A stretch of 28,340 nt of DNA, from the NCBI GenBank assembly GCA_036272915.1, contig DATAXV010000228.1, forward strand, positions 1 to 28,340, read 5' to 3'. A program made the position numbers and the translations under genes. Below the pieces are notes generated by a model that saw only the letters and a list, made by a program, of their open reading frames with translations, was not told where the DNA came from and did no database searches. The stretch is from DATAXV01 sp036272915 (lineage in GTDB: Bacteria > Chloroflexota > Dormibacteria > Dormibacterales > Dormibacteraceae). Below are positions 15,537 to 22,851 of this stretch, piece by piece (within the stretch, counting starts at the first letter, position 1; every line of letters starts with the position of its first letter).

Positions 15537-16313
15537 TCACCCCTGCCGCGGGAAGCGCACCATCGGCAGTCGCGGAAGCCGGAGACCGAACAGCCTCTCG
15601 TAGGACTCCAACAGCTCCCCTTCCGGGATCTCCGTCTCCGTACGCTCCGAACCGACGGTCCGGATGAGTCGATTGCCACTGATGGTGATGCGTCCGTCCG
15701 GCCGCTGCAGGGTGGAGGTGACCGCCGCTGTGAAGTGCGATCTGGGGGAGGTCTGGTGCCACCAGCACATCGCCTCGAAGTCGGCGAGCACCCGCGGGCG
15801 TTCCTCAATCCGGTACTGGACCCCACCGTCCCGGATGACGTCGATGTCGCCGTGATCGCCCCGAGCGATGCGGAAGGTCCCGCCCGGGTCCTTCTGGTCG
15901 ACCTCGGGCTCGAGTCGCAGCGGATAGAGGCTGTGGGCCCCGAAACCGACGTCGACGAGCCACCGATCCGGGCAATCGACGGCGAGGACGAGGTGGTCGA
16001 AGAGAGGGCCGAAGCGCTCACCGGTCCAGACACGCGCAGCGAGATGGGTGACCCGATAGCGGAGCGCCGAGAGCAGCATCGCGAACGCCCCGTTCAGCTC
16101 GAAGCAGAACCCGCCCCGATTCCGCGTCAGGATCTTGTCGACCAGGTCATCGGGGCCGAGCAGTATCGGCTCGTCGAGGTGGATGCTCAGGTTCTCGAAG
16201 GGGACCCGCATGAGGTGGGCCGCGTGCAGCTCACGCAGCCGCTCGAGGGTCGGCGATCCCTCCGGAGCGACCCCGATTCGTAGAAGGTAACGCGACACAT
16301 CGGCCGGCTCCAT
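15537..16313 (-). CDS. Arylamine N-acetyltransferase (NAT)
   Basis: A 258-residue protein with the complete NAT catalytic triad at the canonical positions: Cys70 (RGGFCFELN), His107 (FDHLVL) and Asp121 (VDVGFG). The VPFENLSIH segment (37-45) is also characteristic. The enzyme transfers acetyl or propionyl groups from CoA to arylamines, hydrazines or small aromatic amines; in actinobacteria relatives act in sterol catabolism or in closing ansamycin macrolactams. No polyketide genes are visible here. The start is ATG 16313, with a modest GGTGGT site. It is divergent from the double-GNAT gene, with 82 bp between starts. Confidence 0.92.
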   Translation of the reverse strand: MEPADVSRYLLRIGVAPEGSPTLERLRELHAAHLMRVPFENLSIHLDEPILLGPDDLVDKILTRNRGGFCFELNGAFAMLLSALRYRVTHLAARVWTGERFGPLFDHLVLAVDCPDRWLVDVGFGAHSLYPLRLEPEVDQKDPGGTFRIARGDHGDIDVIRDGGVQYRIEERPRVLADFEAMCWWHQTSPRSHFTAAVTSTLQRPDGRITISGNRLIRTVGSERTETEIPEGELLESYERLFGLRLPRLPMVRFPRQG

Positions 16314-16395
16314 GCCCACCACCGTAGATCGCAACGCCGTCGGCGTGCCTCGCATCCCTGGACGGCGGTCGATTCCAGGCCGTAGGTTGCTGAGG

Positions 16396-17286
16396 ATGGA
16401 GGTACGAATCCGTCCTCTGGACCCTGAGCGTGACGGTGCCGACCTGGCCCGCCTCTGGCGTGCGGCGCTCGAGCCCTGGCCCCTATTGCCCGGTGGTCTG
16501 GCATTGCTCCGCACCGGTCTTGTCGCGGAGGTCGGCGGCCGTTCCGTGGCCGCGCTCGGCTACGACGGCGCCGGCAGCATTCAGCTGCTCCTGGTCGATC
16601 CCGCGGTGCGCCGCCGGGGCGTCGGCACCCGGCTCGTCGGCGAGGCGTCGGAGCGGCTGAGGGCGCTCGGGGCGGCCGAGGTCAGCCTCGGCAGCGGTGG
16701 CTCCGATTACGTCTGGCCCGGTATCCCCACCAACCTCCCCGGGGCCGGGCCCTTCTTCGCCGGGCAGGGTTGGGAGATCGCCGAGGAGCTCGTCGCCGAC
16801 CTGATCTGCGACCTCCGGCGCTACACGCGCCCCGCCTCGGCTCCCCCGGCCCCTTCGACCGCAACCCTGGAGGTCGCTCGGGGGAGCGCCGTCCAGGAGG
16901 CGATCGACTTCGAGGACCGGTGCTTCCCGGAGTGGGCGCACTACTTCCGCGGCGACCGCGGATCCATCCTGATCGCGCGGGATCAGCAGGGGGCCATCGT
17001 CGGCAGCCTCCTCTTCGATGGACCCGGGGCCGGCTCCGTGTTCGAGCCCATGCTCGGCGCCGACATGGCGACCATCGGCTGCGTCGGCGTCGCCGAATCG
17101 GCGCGCCGCTCCGGCGTCCGCTCGGAGATGGTGGTGAGGGCCTCCGAGATGCTCCGGGACGCGCACGCCGGGAACTGCCACATCGGCTGGGCCTGGGATC
17201 CGCCCTTCTATGAACGGCTCGGGTACACGCGGTGGCGCGAATACCGGGAGGCACGCCGCCGGCTCGAGCCCGTGCCGGCGTCCTGA
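16396..17286 (+). CDS. Tandem GNAT N-acetyltransferase
   Basis: A 296-residue protein holding two GNAT folds. The first (about 3-148) carries the CoA-binding loop VDPAVRRRGVGTRLV (around 72-86). The second (about 160-290) has VGVAESARRSGVRSEMV as the equivalent loop and FYERLGYTRWREY near the end, typical of GNAT strand 6 and 7. The second loop is less canonical (RRSGVR instead of RxxGxG/A), so one half may be structural. A weak ribosome site directly abuts the ATG at 16396. It is divergent from the NAT gene. The acceptor substrate is unknown. Confidence 0.85.
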   Translation: MEVRIRPLDPERDGADLARLWRAALEPWPLLPGGLALLRTGLVAEVGGRSVAALGYDGAGSIQLLLVDPAVRRRGVGTRLVGEASERLRALGAAEVSLGSGGSDYVWPGIPTNLPGAGPFFAGQGWEIAEELVADLICDLRRYTRPASAPPAPSTATLEVARGSAVQEAIDFEDRCFPEWAHYFRGDRGSILIARDQQGAIVGSLLFDGPGAGSVFEPMLGADMATIGCVGVAESARRSGVRSEMVVRASEMLRDAHAGNCHIGWAWDPPFYERLGYTRWREYREARRRLEPVPAS

Positions 17287-17337
17287 GCGAGGACACCGGG
17301 GAGGCGGGTGTGCGGGGCCTGTCGCGCCATCACCGCG

Positions 17338-18270
17338 TCAGCGGAAGGAGTCGACGTCCTCGGGAGCGCCGTGATGGAGGCCGTAGACGTCGATGAGCCC
17401 CCAGCAGTCAGGCCGGGAGCCGTCGGCGTCGGTGACCCCGTAGAGGTCGGCGAGCTGCCGTGATGTGAGCACCTGGCCGGTGAACCTCGATGCGTCGGCG
17501 TCGCCGGCCAGCGCGGCCACGCCGCGGGCGACGTAGGTGGGCGACTCCGAGACGGCGAACCCGGGCACATCGCTGCAGGCGTCCCGCCAGTTGCCCTCGG
17601 TGACGCCGAACGCCTCGAGCATGTTCTCCGACCGGAGCCAGCCGGGGGTGACGCCGACCGCCGTCACCGGGTACTCGTCGAGCTCCTGGGTGAGGCCCTT
17701 GACGATGCGGTCGACGCTGGCCTTGACCAGGTCGTAGTAGAAGCCGACCCCCTCCCGGACATTGGCGTTGATCTTCGAGGTGCCGTCGGTCATCTCGACG
17801 ATCAGCCCGCCGCCGCCGCGAAGGATGAGCGGAATCGCCCTGGCGCTGGTGATGAGATGGGTGTCGACGCCCATGCGCAGCATCCGCAGGCCCCCGGCGA
17901 GGTCGTGCTCCCAGAGCGGCTTGCGCGCCTCCGCGTAGCGGTCCCCGCCGAAGATGTCGTTGACGAGGAGGTCGAGACGGCCGTGGTCGGCCTCGATCTT
18001 CCCCACCAGCTCCTCGACCTGCTCCGGTGAGAGGTGGTCGACCCGCATCGCGCGACCCAGACCGCCCGCCGCCGCCATGAGCTCCCCGGTCTCCTCGATC
18101 GTCTCCGGACGCCCGATCTCCGAGGGCCCGTGGCTGCGACTGCTCCTACCGGTCGCGTACACGAAGGCGCCGGCCCGGGCCAGTTCGACGGCGATCGCGC
18201 GTCCCGCGCCACGGGTGGCGCCGGCGACCAGCGCGACCCGGCCGTTCAGAGGGGTGGGCACGGATCTCAT
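17338..18270 (-). CDS. Short-chain dehydrogenase/reductase (SDR)
   Basis: A 310-residue classical SDR. The nucleotide-binding motif is GATRGAGRAI (17-26), the fourth-strand motif reads LLVNDIFGG (101-109) rather than NNAG, and the active-site YxxxK is Tyr179-Lys183 (YYDLVKAS). The Ser position lies in the EMTDGTSKIN segment (159-168). ATGRSSR after the second strand, with a basic residue there, suggests NADP(H). GGGGGAG precedes the ATG at 18270. The long C-terminus (about 240-310) may act in substrate binding. It converges on the GNAT gene and follows the TetR gene on the same strand, but TetR has its own divergent partner. Confidence 0.9.
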   Translation of the reverse strand: MRSVPTPLNGRVALVAGATRGAGRAIAVELARAGAFVYATGRSSRSHGPSEIGRPETIEETGELMAAAGGLGRAMRVDHLSPEQVEELVGKIEADHGRLDLLVNDIFGGDRYAEARKPLWEHDLAGGLRMLRMGVDTHLITSARAIPLILRGGGGLIVEMTDGTSKINANVREGVGFYYDLVKASVDRIVKGLTQELDEYPVTAVGVTPGWLRSENMLEAFGVTEGNWRDACSDVPGFAVSESPTYVARGVAALAGDADASRFTGQVLTSRQLADLYGVTDADGSRPDCWGLIDVYGLHHGAPEDVDSFR

Positions 18271-18330
18271 TCTCCCCCGCCTCGTGCCTCGCCACCGCGC
18301 CGCGGAAGGGTCCGATGCGGGCTCACCCGC

Positions 18331-18945
18331 TCAGGCGGAGTCACGCTCCCGGCCGCCGCCGGACCGAAGCAGCCCGGCGACGAGCAGCTCGACCATGCGG
18401 CGGGCGTCGTAGCGCGCGTCGCCCTCGACGCCGGCGCAGAGGTTGCCGATGGCACGCATGAGCTCATAGGCGCCGACGTCGGGGCGGATCTCGCCGGCGG
18501 CGGCAGCGGCGTCGAGGAGCTCGGCGCAGACGGGCACGAGGCGGTCGAGGAAGTAGGCGTGGAGCGTCTCGAAGCGGACCTTGTCGGACTGCAGCGCGGC
18601 GGCGAGTCCGTGCTTCGTGACCAGGAAGTCGACGAAGAGATCCACCCAGCGCGTCAGTGCGGCATGCGGAGTGCGGCTGCTCGCCAGCAGCTCCGGCCCG
18701 GCCTCGGCGCAGGCGTCGACCTGGCGGCGGTAGACGGCGATGACGAGGTCGGCTCGGGTCGGGAAGTGGCGGTAGATGGTGCCCATGCCGACGCCTGCCC
18801 TGGCCGCGATGTCGCGTACCGGCGCCTCCACGCCGGAGACGACGAACGCGGCGGCGGCGGCGTCCAGCAGTGCCTGTTCGTTGCGCCTGGCGTCGGCCCG
18901 CTTCCGCGAGGACGGGCGCTCCGATTCCGCATCGACGTCGAACAT
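18331..18945 (-). CDS. TetR family transcriptional repressor
   Basis: A 204-residue TetR protein. The N-terminal helix-turn-helix covers about 20-66, with the recognition region VRDIAARAGVGMGTIYRHFPTRADL (43-67). The C-terminal ligand domain is all-helical and Ala/Leu-rich, with the WVDLFVDFLVTKHG segment common in this subgroup. The start at ATG 18945 (after GAGGGAA) is preferred over a longer frame, because the 22-residue extension would run into the operators. It is divergent from the LLM oxidoreductase gene, with two identical operator-like repeats between them. A small GCGGG/CCCGC stem (18317-18330) touches the stop codon. Confidence 0.92.
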   Translation of the reverse strand: MFDVDAESERPSSRKRADARRNEQALLDAAAAAFVVSGVEAPVRDIAARAGVGMGTIYRHFPTRADLVIAVYRRQVDACAEAGPELLASSRTPHAALTRWVDLFVDFLVTKHGLAAALQSDKVRFETLHAYFLDRLVPVCAELLDAAAAAGEIRPDVGAYELMRAIGNLCAGVEGDARYDARRMVELLVAGLLRSGGGRERDSA

Positions 18946-18970
18946 CGTCGGTTCCCTCGTGTGAAGATTC

Positions 18971-18999
18971 CTGACAAGCGGAGCAAGGTTCCGTATAGT
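18971..18999 (+). promoter_or_regulatory. Promoter of the LLM oxidoreductase gene
   Basis: CTGACA (18971-18976) and TATAGT (18994-18999) are separated by exactly 17 bp. This is close to the sigma-70 consensus and stands out in the GC-rich window. The spacer is almost entirely filled by the first operator-like repeat. Transcription should start near 19006, about 78 nt before the gene. Confidence 0.7.
18978..18993. promoter_or_regulatory. TetR operator candidate 1
   Basis: GCGGAGCAAGGTTCCG, a partly palindromic 16-mer (CGGA...TCCG arms), fills the promoter spacer. The same 16 bases recur exactly 25 bp downstream. Position and symmetry fit repression by the divergent TetR protein. Confidence 0.65.
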
Positions 19000-19002
19000 T
19001 AG

Positions 19003-19019
19003 GCGGAGCAAGGTTCCGC
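19003..19019. promoter_or_regulatory. TetR operator candidate 2
   Basis: GCGGAGCAAGGTTCCGC, with GCGGA/TCCGC arms, repeats operator 1 exactly over 16 bases. It covers the expected transcription start. The 25-bp spacing puts the two sites at about 2.5 helical turns, roughly opposite faces, which suits two TetR dimers. Confidence 0.65.
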
Positions 19020-19083
19020 TTACTCATGATGCCAGATCCCCGCGGACCGCGCCCTGCAGCCATCGACGAGGAGGACCGACCCC

Positions 19084-19959
19084 ATGTCAGCCAAGAACCA
19101 ACCGCGATTCGGGATCTCGACGGCCCCGCAACAGATCACTTATCCCGACATCCTGCGCGTATGGCGGGAGGCGGACGCGATCCCGGAGATCGAGCACGCG
19201 TGGCTGTTCGATCACTTCCTGCCCATCGCCGGCGACCCCAACGGCCCGATCTTCGAAGGCTGGACGCTGCTCTCCGCCCTCGCCGCGCAAACCGAGCGGC
19301 TCCGCCTCGGGCTCATGGTGACCAGCAACCGCTTCCGGCCGCCGGCGATGCTGGCCAAGATCGCCGCGACCGTCGATGCCGTCTCCGGCGGACGGCTCGA
19401 CTTCGGCATCGGCGCCGGCTCGCGACCGGCCATCCCGATGGCTCGGCGCGAGTACGAGGCACTCGGCCTGCCCTACCACGACTTCACCCACTCGGTGGGG
19501 AGCCTCGCCGAGGCGTGCACGGTGATCCGACGGCTCTGGACCGAGGCCGAGCCGTTCGACTTCGACGGCACCTACGTCCAGCTGACCGGGGCACTCTGCA
19601 ACCCCAAGCCCCTCCAGCGGCCCCATCCGCCTGTACTCATCGCCGGGCGCACCACCGCCATGCTGCGCGTCGTCGCCGAGCATGCCGACCTGTGGAACAT
19701 CCCCGGTGGCGACATCGAGGACGCCGTCGGTCGCAGCGCCGTGCTGGACCGCCTCTGCGCGGAGATCGGCCGCGACCCCGCCTCGATCACCCGATCGATC
19801 ATCCTGCGCGTCTCCTACGACCACCCGGACACCACCCGGGACGAGATCGCGGCGGCGATCGCCGGCGGCTTCGGGCACATCGTCCTCGGGTTGGGCTCCC
19901 CCTATCCCGAGAACGTCGCGCGGTGGGTCACCGACGAGCTGATCAAGCCATCGGCCTGA
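19084..19959 (+). CDS. LLM-class flavin (F420-type) oxidoreductase
   Basis: A 291-residue luciferase-like TIM-barrel protein. Diagnostic parts are FGISTAP at the start, AWLFDHFLPIAGDP (about 39-52), RLRLGLMVTSNRFRPPAMLAKIAATVDAVSGGRLDFGIGAGS (about 77-118, with the GR.DFGIGAG cofactor-binding segment), PPVLIAGRTTAMLRVVAEHADLWN (about 181-204) and a final GFGHIVLGL. GAGGAGG lies 9 bp before the ATG. It is homologous to the truncated gene at the left edge but sits under a TetR rather than a MarR regulator. Relatives oxidise or reduce diverse small organics with F420 or FMN. The likely trigger is a substrate-like ligand of TetR. Confidence 0.92.
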   Translation: MSAKNQPRFGISTAPQQITYPDILRVWREADAIPEIEHAWLFDHFLPIAGDPNGPIFEGWTLLSALAAQTERLRLGLMVTSNRFRPPAMLAKIAATVDAVSGGRLDFGIGAGSRPAIPMARREYEALGLPYHDFTHSVGSLAEACTVIRRLWTEAEPFDFDGTYVQLTGALCNPKPLQRPHPPVLIAGRTTAMLRVVAEHADLWNIPGGDIEDAVGRSAVLDRLCAEIGRDPASITRSIILRVSYDHPDTTRDEIAAAIAGGFGHIVLGLGSPYPENVARWVTDELIKPSA

Positions 19960-19975
19960 ACCGCCCCTCCACCTG

Positions 19976-20003
19976 CCGTGGCGATCGGACACGATCGCCG
20001 CGG
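19976..20003. terminator. Bidirectional hairpin between convergent genes
   Basis: CCGTGGCGATCG, GACA, CGATCGCCGCGG: a 12-bp stem with one wobble and a tetraloop. It fills the gap between the LLM stop (19959) and the stop of the convergent membrane gene (20004). No U-tract on either side. Confidence 0.6.
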
Positions 20004-21716
20004 TCAGGCTCCCTCGGGCACCGGCTCGACCGGCTTCTCGATCTTCTCGGGGCGTCCGGCGGTGAGACGGAGGACGAAGATCGCCACCACCAGCGGGACC
20101 CCCAGCCGCTGGATGCCCAGCTGCGGCCACGCCTCGCTCTCGAACCAGGACTCCGCCGTCTGGTGGTCGAGGCCCCGGACCGAGGAGAAGAAGAGGATCG
20201 CGCAGGCGACGAGCATCACGTAGCCGAGGTAGACGAGCACTCGGGCATGGCGCGGCACGCGCTCGCCGTGCACGTTGGTCACGGCCTCGCCGGAGGTGAG
20301 CACGTCCCAGAAGAGGGCGATGACGATGACGACGGCCTGCACGACGCTGAAATCCGCGCCGCCGACGATGGCGCCGTTGAAGGCGTCCCACAGCCAGCTC
20401 AGGATCTGCAGCGCCACGGTCAGCTCCAGAAGCGGACCGAGCAGCGGGCCGGCCGCCCTCCTGCCGCCCGGACCGGCGACGGAGACGGCGGCGACGACGA
20501 TCGCGGCGAGCGCCAGTCCGGTCTGGAGTCCACCGCGGTTCACCTCCGCGAACGCGCTCAACGGAGCGGTCAGGGTGCGCGGTCCGGTGCCGATGCCCGA
20601 TTCGATGATGAAGATGATCCCGGCGAGGAAGATGAGCAGTGTTCCCGCGCGGACGGCCTCCGAGCGGGTCGCCAGCCAGACCACGACGGCGGCGACCACG
20701 ATCGGCACCCAGCCCAGCGCGTCGACCCCGGCGAGGCCGTCGGCCGTGGTCCCCGGAATCACGATCGGCAGCAGGTTGACCAGGAGTACGAGCAGCACCA
20801 GCACCGCGATCACGGCGAGGACCGCGGGAACCGGCACCCTGGTCCCGCCCCGGCGGCGCCGCGACATCCCGACCGCGGCGGCGACCAGCCCGATGAGGAG
20901 GAGCACCTCGATGGCCTGGCTGGCCAGGTCCGTCCAGCCGTACTGGGAGAGCTTGTCGAGAAGGATGACCACGGATACGACGGCCAGCGCGGCCGCGGTC
21001 ACCAGCTGCGCGACGTGCCGGTCGATGAACAGCACCGCGCCCTCCGCCACCAGCTGCGCCCACTCGGCGAAGTCGGTCCCGGCCAGCAGCAGCGCGCAGG
21101 CGAGCACGAAGGAGAGCAGGAACAGCTGCGACTCGATCTCCGAGGAGAACCAGGCGGTGGTCGAGCCGAGGATGTCGTTGAGGAAGAGGGCGGCCGTGAA
21201 GGCCAGGCAGATCGAGAAGTCGGTGAGTCGAAGGCGGTGGTGGGCCGTGTGTTCGGGCCGCGGGCCTCGGTTCCTGCGGTCACGGATCCAGAGCGTGAGA
21301 GCGGCCGCCCAGAGACCGACGAGCAGGACCAACCAGATCACCTCGGCGAGACCGCCCTTCGGGATCGTCAGGTACATCGCGCCGCTGTAGATCGCGACGG
21401 CGACGAGGCGGACGGCGCCGTGCGCGTGAAGCGCCCCCGCGAGCAGATACGCCTCACTGACGACCAGGAGTGCGACCGCCGCGCCGAAGATCGGCACCGG
21501 CAGAACCTCGGAGTTGGCGACGGCGAGGGTCGGCATGGGCAGGTCGCGCGCGGCGATGAACAGCGCCACCAGCACCACGGCGCCGAGCGCGGTCAGCGTC
21601 AGGGCGCGAAGCGTGGGGTCCATGTCCCCCACCGTCAGCAGGCGCTCCCGGACGGACTCGGTGAACGAGGGGTGCTTCTCCTCCCCCTTCCCCGCGTCGA
21701 CGTGGCGTGATGTCAT
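20004..21716 (-). CDS. Large polytopic membrane protein of unknown function
   Basis: About 570 residues from ATG 21716. After a polar N-terminus (about 1-35) there are roughly 13 to 14 hydrophobic segments, including LTALGAVVLVALFIAA, LVAVAIYSGAMYL, VIWLVLLVGLWAAALTLWI, FTAALFLNDIL, VLAVIAVLVLLVLLVNLLPIVI, ILIFLAGIIFIIES-like and VLVYLGYVMLVACAILFF. Short Arg-rich loops (RDRRNRG, RRRRGGTR) lie on the cytoplasmic side. The tail is short and charged (RPEKIEKPVEPVPEGA). I recognise no family or catalytic motif; transporter or envelope roles are possible. A frame extension to 21803 exists but its composition is atypical. Its stop abuts a bidirectional hairpin. Confidence 0.75.
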   Translation of the reverse strand: MTSRHVDAGKGEEKHPSFTESVRERLLTVGDMDPTLRALTLTALGAVVLVALFIAARDLPMPTLAVANSEVLPVPIFGAAVALLVVSEAYLLAGALHAHGAVRLVAVAIYSGAMYLTIPKGGLAEVIWLVLLVGLWAAALTLWIRDRRNRGPRPEHTAHHRLRLTDFSICLAFTAALFLNDILGSTTAWFSSEIESQLFLLSFVLACALLLAGTDFAEWAQLVAEGAVLFIDRHVAQLVTAAALAVVSVVILLDKLSQYGWTDLASQAIEVLLLIGLVAAAVGMSRRRRGGTRVPVPAVLAVIAVLVLLVLLVNLLPIVIPGTTADGLAGVDALGWVPIVVAAVVVWLATRSEAVRAGTLLIFLAGIIFIIESGIGTGPRTLTAPLSAFAEVNRGGLQTGLALAAIVVAAVSVAGPGGRRAAGPLLGPLLELTVALQILSWLWDAFNGAIVGGADFSVVQAVVIVIALFWDVLTSGEAVTNVHGERVPRHARVLVYLGYVMLVACAILFFSSVRGLDHQTAESWFESEAWPQLGIQRLGVPLVVAIFVLRLTAGRPEKIEKPVEPVPEGA

Positions 21717-21879
21717 CTCGTACTCGGCTCCAGGAGGTTGGGTGGGCGCAGCTTCGTCGCTGCCTGGGCCCCAGACGCCGGGTGCGCGACCATCCGCCCG
21801 CACATCGAGATCCCTGAGCCGCGCCAGGGTAACGCAGAATCCGATTCGTCTCGCCCCCCATCCGGTCCCGCCGGCGCGG

Positions 21880-22839
21880 TCAGGACGACCCGACCTGCGC
21901 CCAGTCGTCGACCAGTTCGATCAGGCGCCGCGCGGTGCGGTCCTGCTCGTCCTGACCGTGGTGGCCTGCCCACCCGGGCCAACCGAACAGGGTCATGCCC
22001 AGCTCGGCGGCGATCACCGACCGCCGCAGCGGAGCCGGGGCGAGGCCACGATGTGCGGCGTACTCGACGAGGAAGGCGCCCCGGGGAGGATCGGGCGGCA
22101 CGCGTTCACGGCGGTTCCAGAACGTCCCCCACAGGAAGGCCAGGTCGACGACCGGGCTCGCGACTCCGGCTCCCTGCCAGTCGGCCCAGACGATGCAGTC
22201 ACCGTCGCGGAGCAGATTGTCGACGTTGCAGTCGCCGTGGATGAGGCACTCCGGGACCGCGCGGACCGCGTCGGCCAGGCTGCCGGTGACGTCCAGCGCC
22301 CTCGCCGCCGGAGCCGCCGCGCCGGTCCTTCTCCAATAGCTCCACACCCGATCGATGGGGGGCGCGGCGAGGACCGTGAGCAGCCACGGCGGCTGGCGCC
22401 AGAAGTCGTCCGTCGGCGGCGGCGTGCCGTGAAGCGCCGCCAGCTGGCGGGCCACCTCAAGCCAGTCCGAGAGCGTCCAATCCCGTGCCGCCGGCCCGGG
22501 CGTGTGAGCGGACAGGACCAGCGCGGTCAGCTCCGCGTCGTCGACGTACGCGAGAAGCCGAGGCGTCGCCACGGGCACCTCGCGCGCCAGCGTTTGATAG
22601 AAGGCGAGCTCGCGCCGCGCCCCCTCATGACCCTCATCGGCACCGGTCACCTTGAGCACGGCGCCGACCGACCCGAGGCGCACGCGGTACACCCCCGACC
22701 GGGACAGCGAAGCGGTGAGCTCGACCGGCTCGTCGCGGACGTCGATCCTCAGTGCCCGAAGGGCGCGTCTCGCCCTCCCCTCCCTCATCGATCCACGTGC
22801 TCCGTGCTTGCGTTTGCAGATCCTCCGCCTCGCAGACAT
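21880..22839 (-). CDS. Aminoglycoside phosphotransferase-like kinase (APH family)
   Basis: A 319-residue protein of the APH/choline-kinase fold. The N-lobe has VLKV with Lys63 and a downstream Glu77 (RRELAFY). The catalytic loop HGDCNVDNLL (201-210) supplies Asp203 and Asn208, and VWADWQGAG (217-225) supplies the metal-binding Asp220. This matches the HGDxxxxN and (D)xD/WxG pattern of the family. The partner substrate is unknown; antibiotic resistance should not be assumed. It follows the hydantoinase gene by only 12 bp on the same strand, suggesting an operon. The start could instead be the ATG at 22788 (MREGRARRAL). Confidence 0.85.
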   Translation of the reverse strand: MSARRRICKRKHGARGSMREGRARRALRALRIDVRDEPVELTASLSRSGVYRVRLGSVGAVLKVTGADEGHEGARRELAFYQTLAREVPVATPRLLAYVDDAELTALVLSAHTPGPAARDWTLSDWLEVARQLAALHGTPPPTDDFWRQPPWLLTVLAAPPIDRVWSYWRRTGAAAPAARALDVTGSLADAVRAVPECLIHGDCNVDNLLRDGDCIVWADWQGAGVASPVVDLAFLWGTFWNRRERVPPDPPRGAFLVEYAAHRGLAPAPLRRSVIAAELGMTLFGWPGWAGHHGQDEQDRTARRLIELVDDWAQVGSS

Positions 22840-22851
22840 CCGGCCAGGGAT

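Noticed and set aside
15537..16313. NAT gene as part of an ansamycin-type biosynthetic cluster
   Set aside because: NAT enzymes can close macrolactams, but no polyketide synthase, AHBA or tailoring genes are visible nearby, so a general acetyltransferase is safer.
19026..21710. Very long open frame on the plus strand
   Set aside because: It runs through the LLM gene in another frame and antisense to the membrane protein. Its product is low-complexity Arg/Asp/Gly/His-rich, a typical shadow in GC-rich DNA, whereas the other frames give clear protein families.
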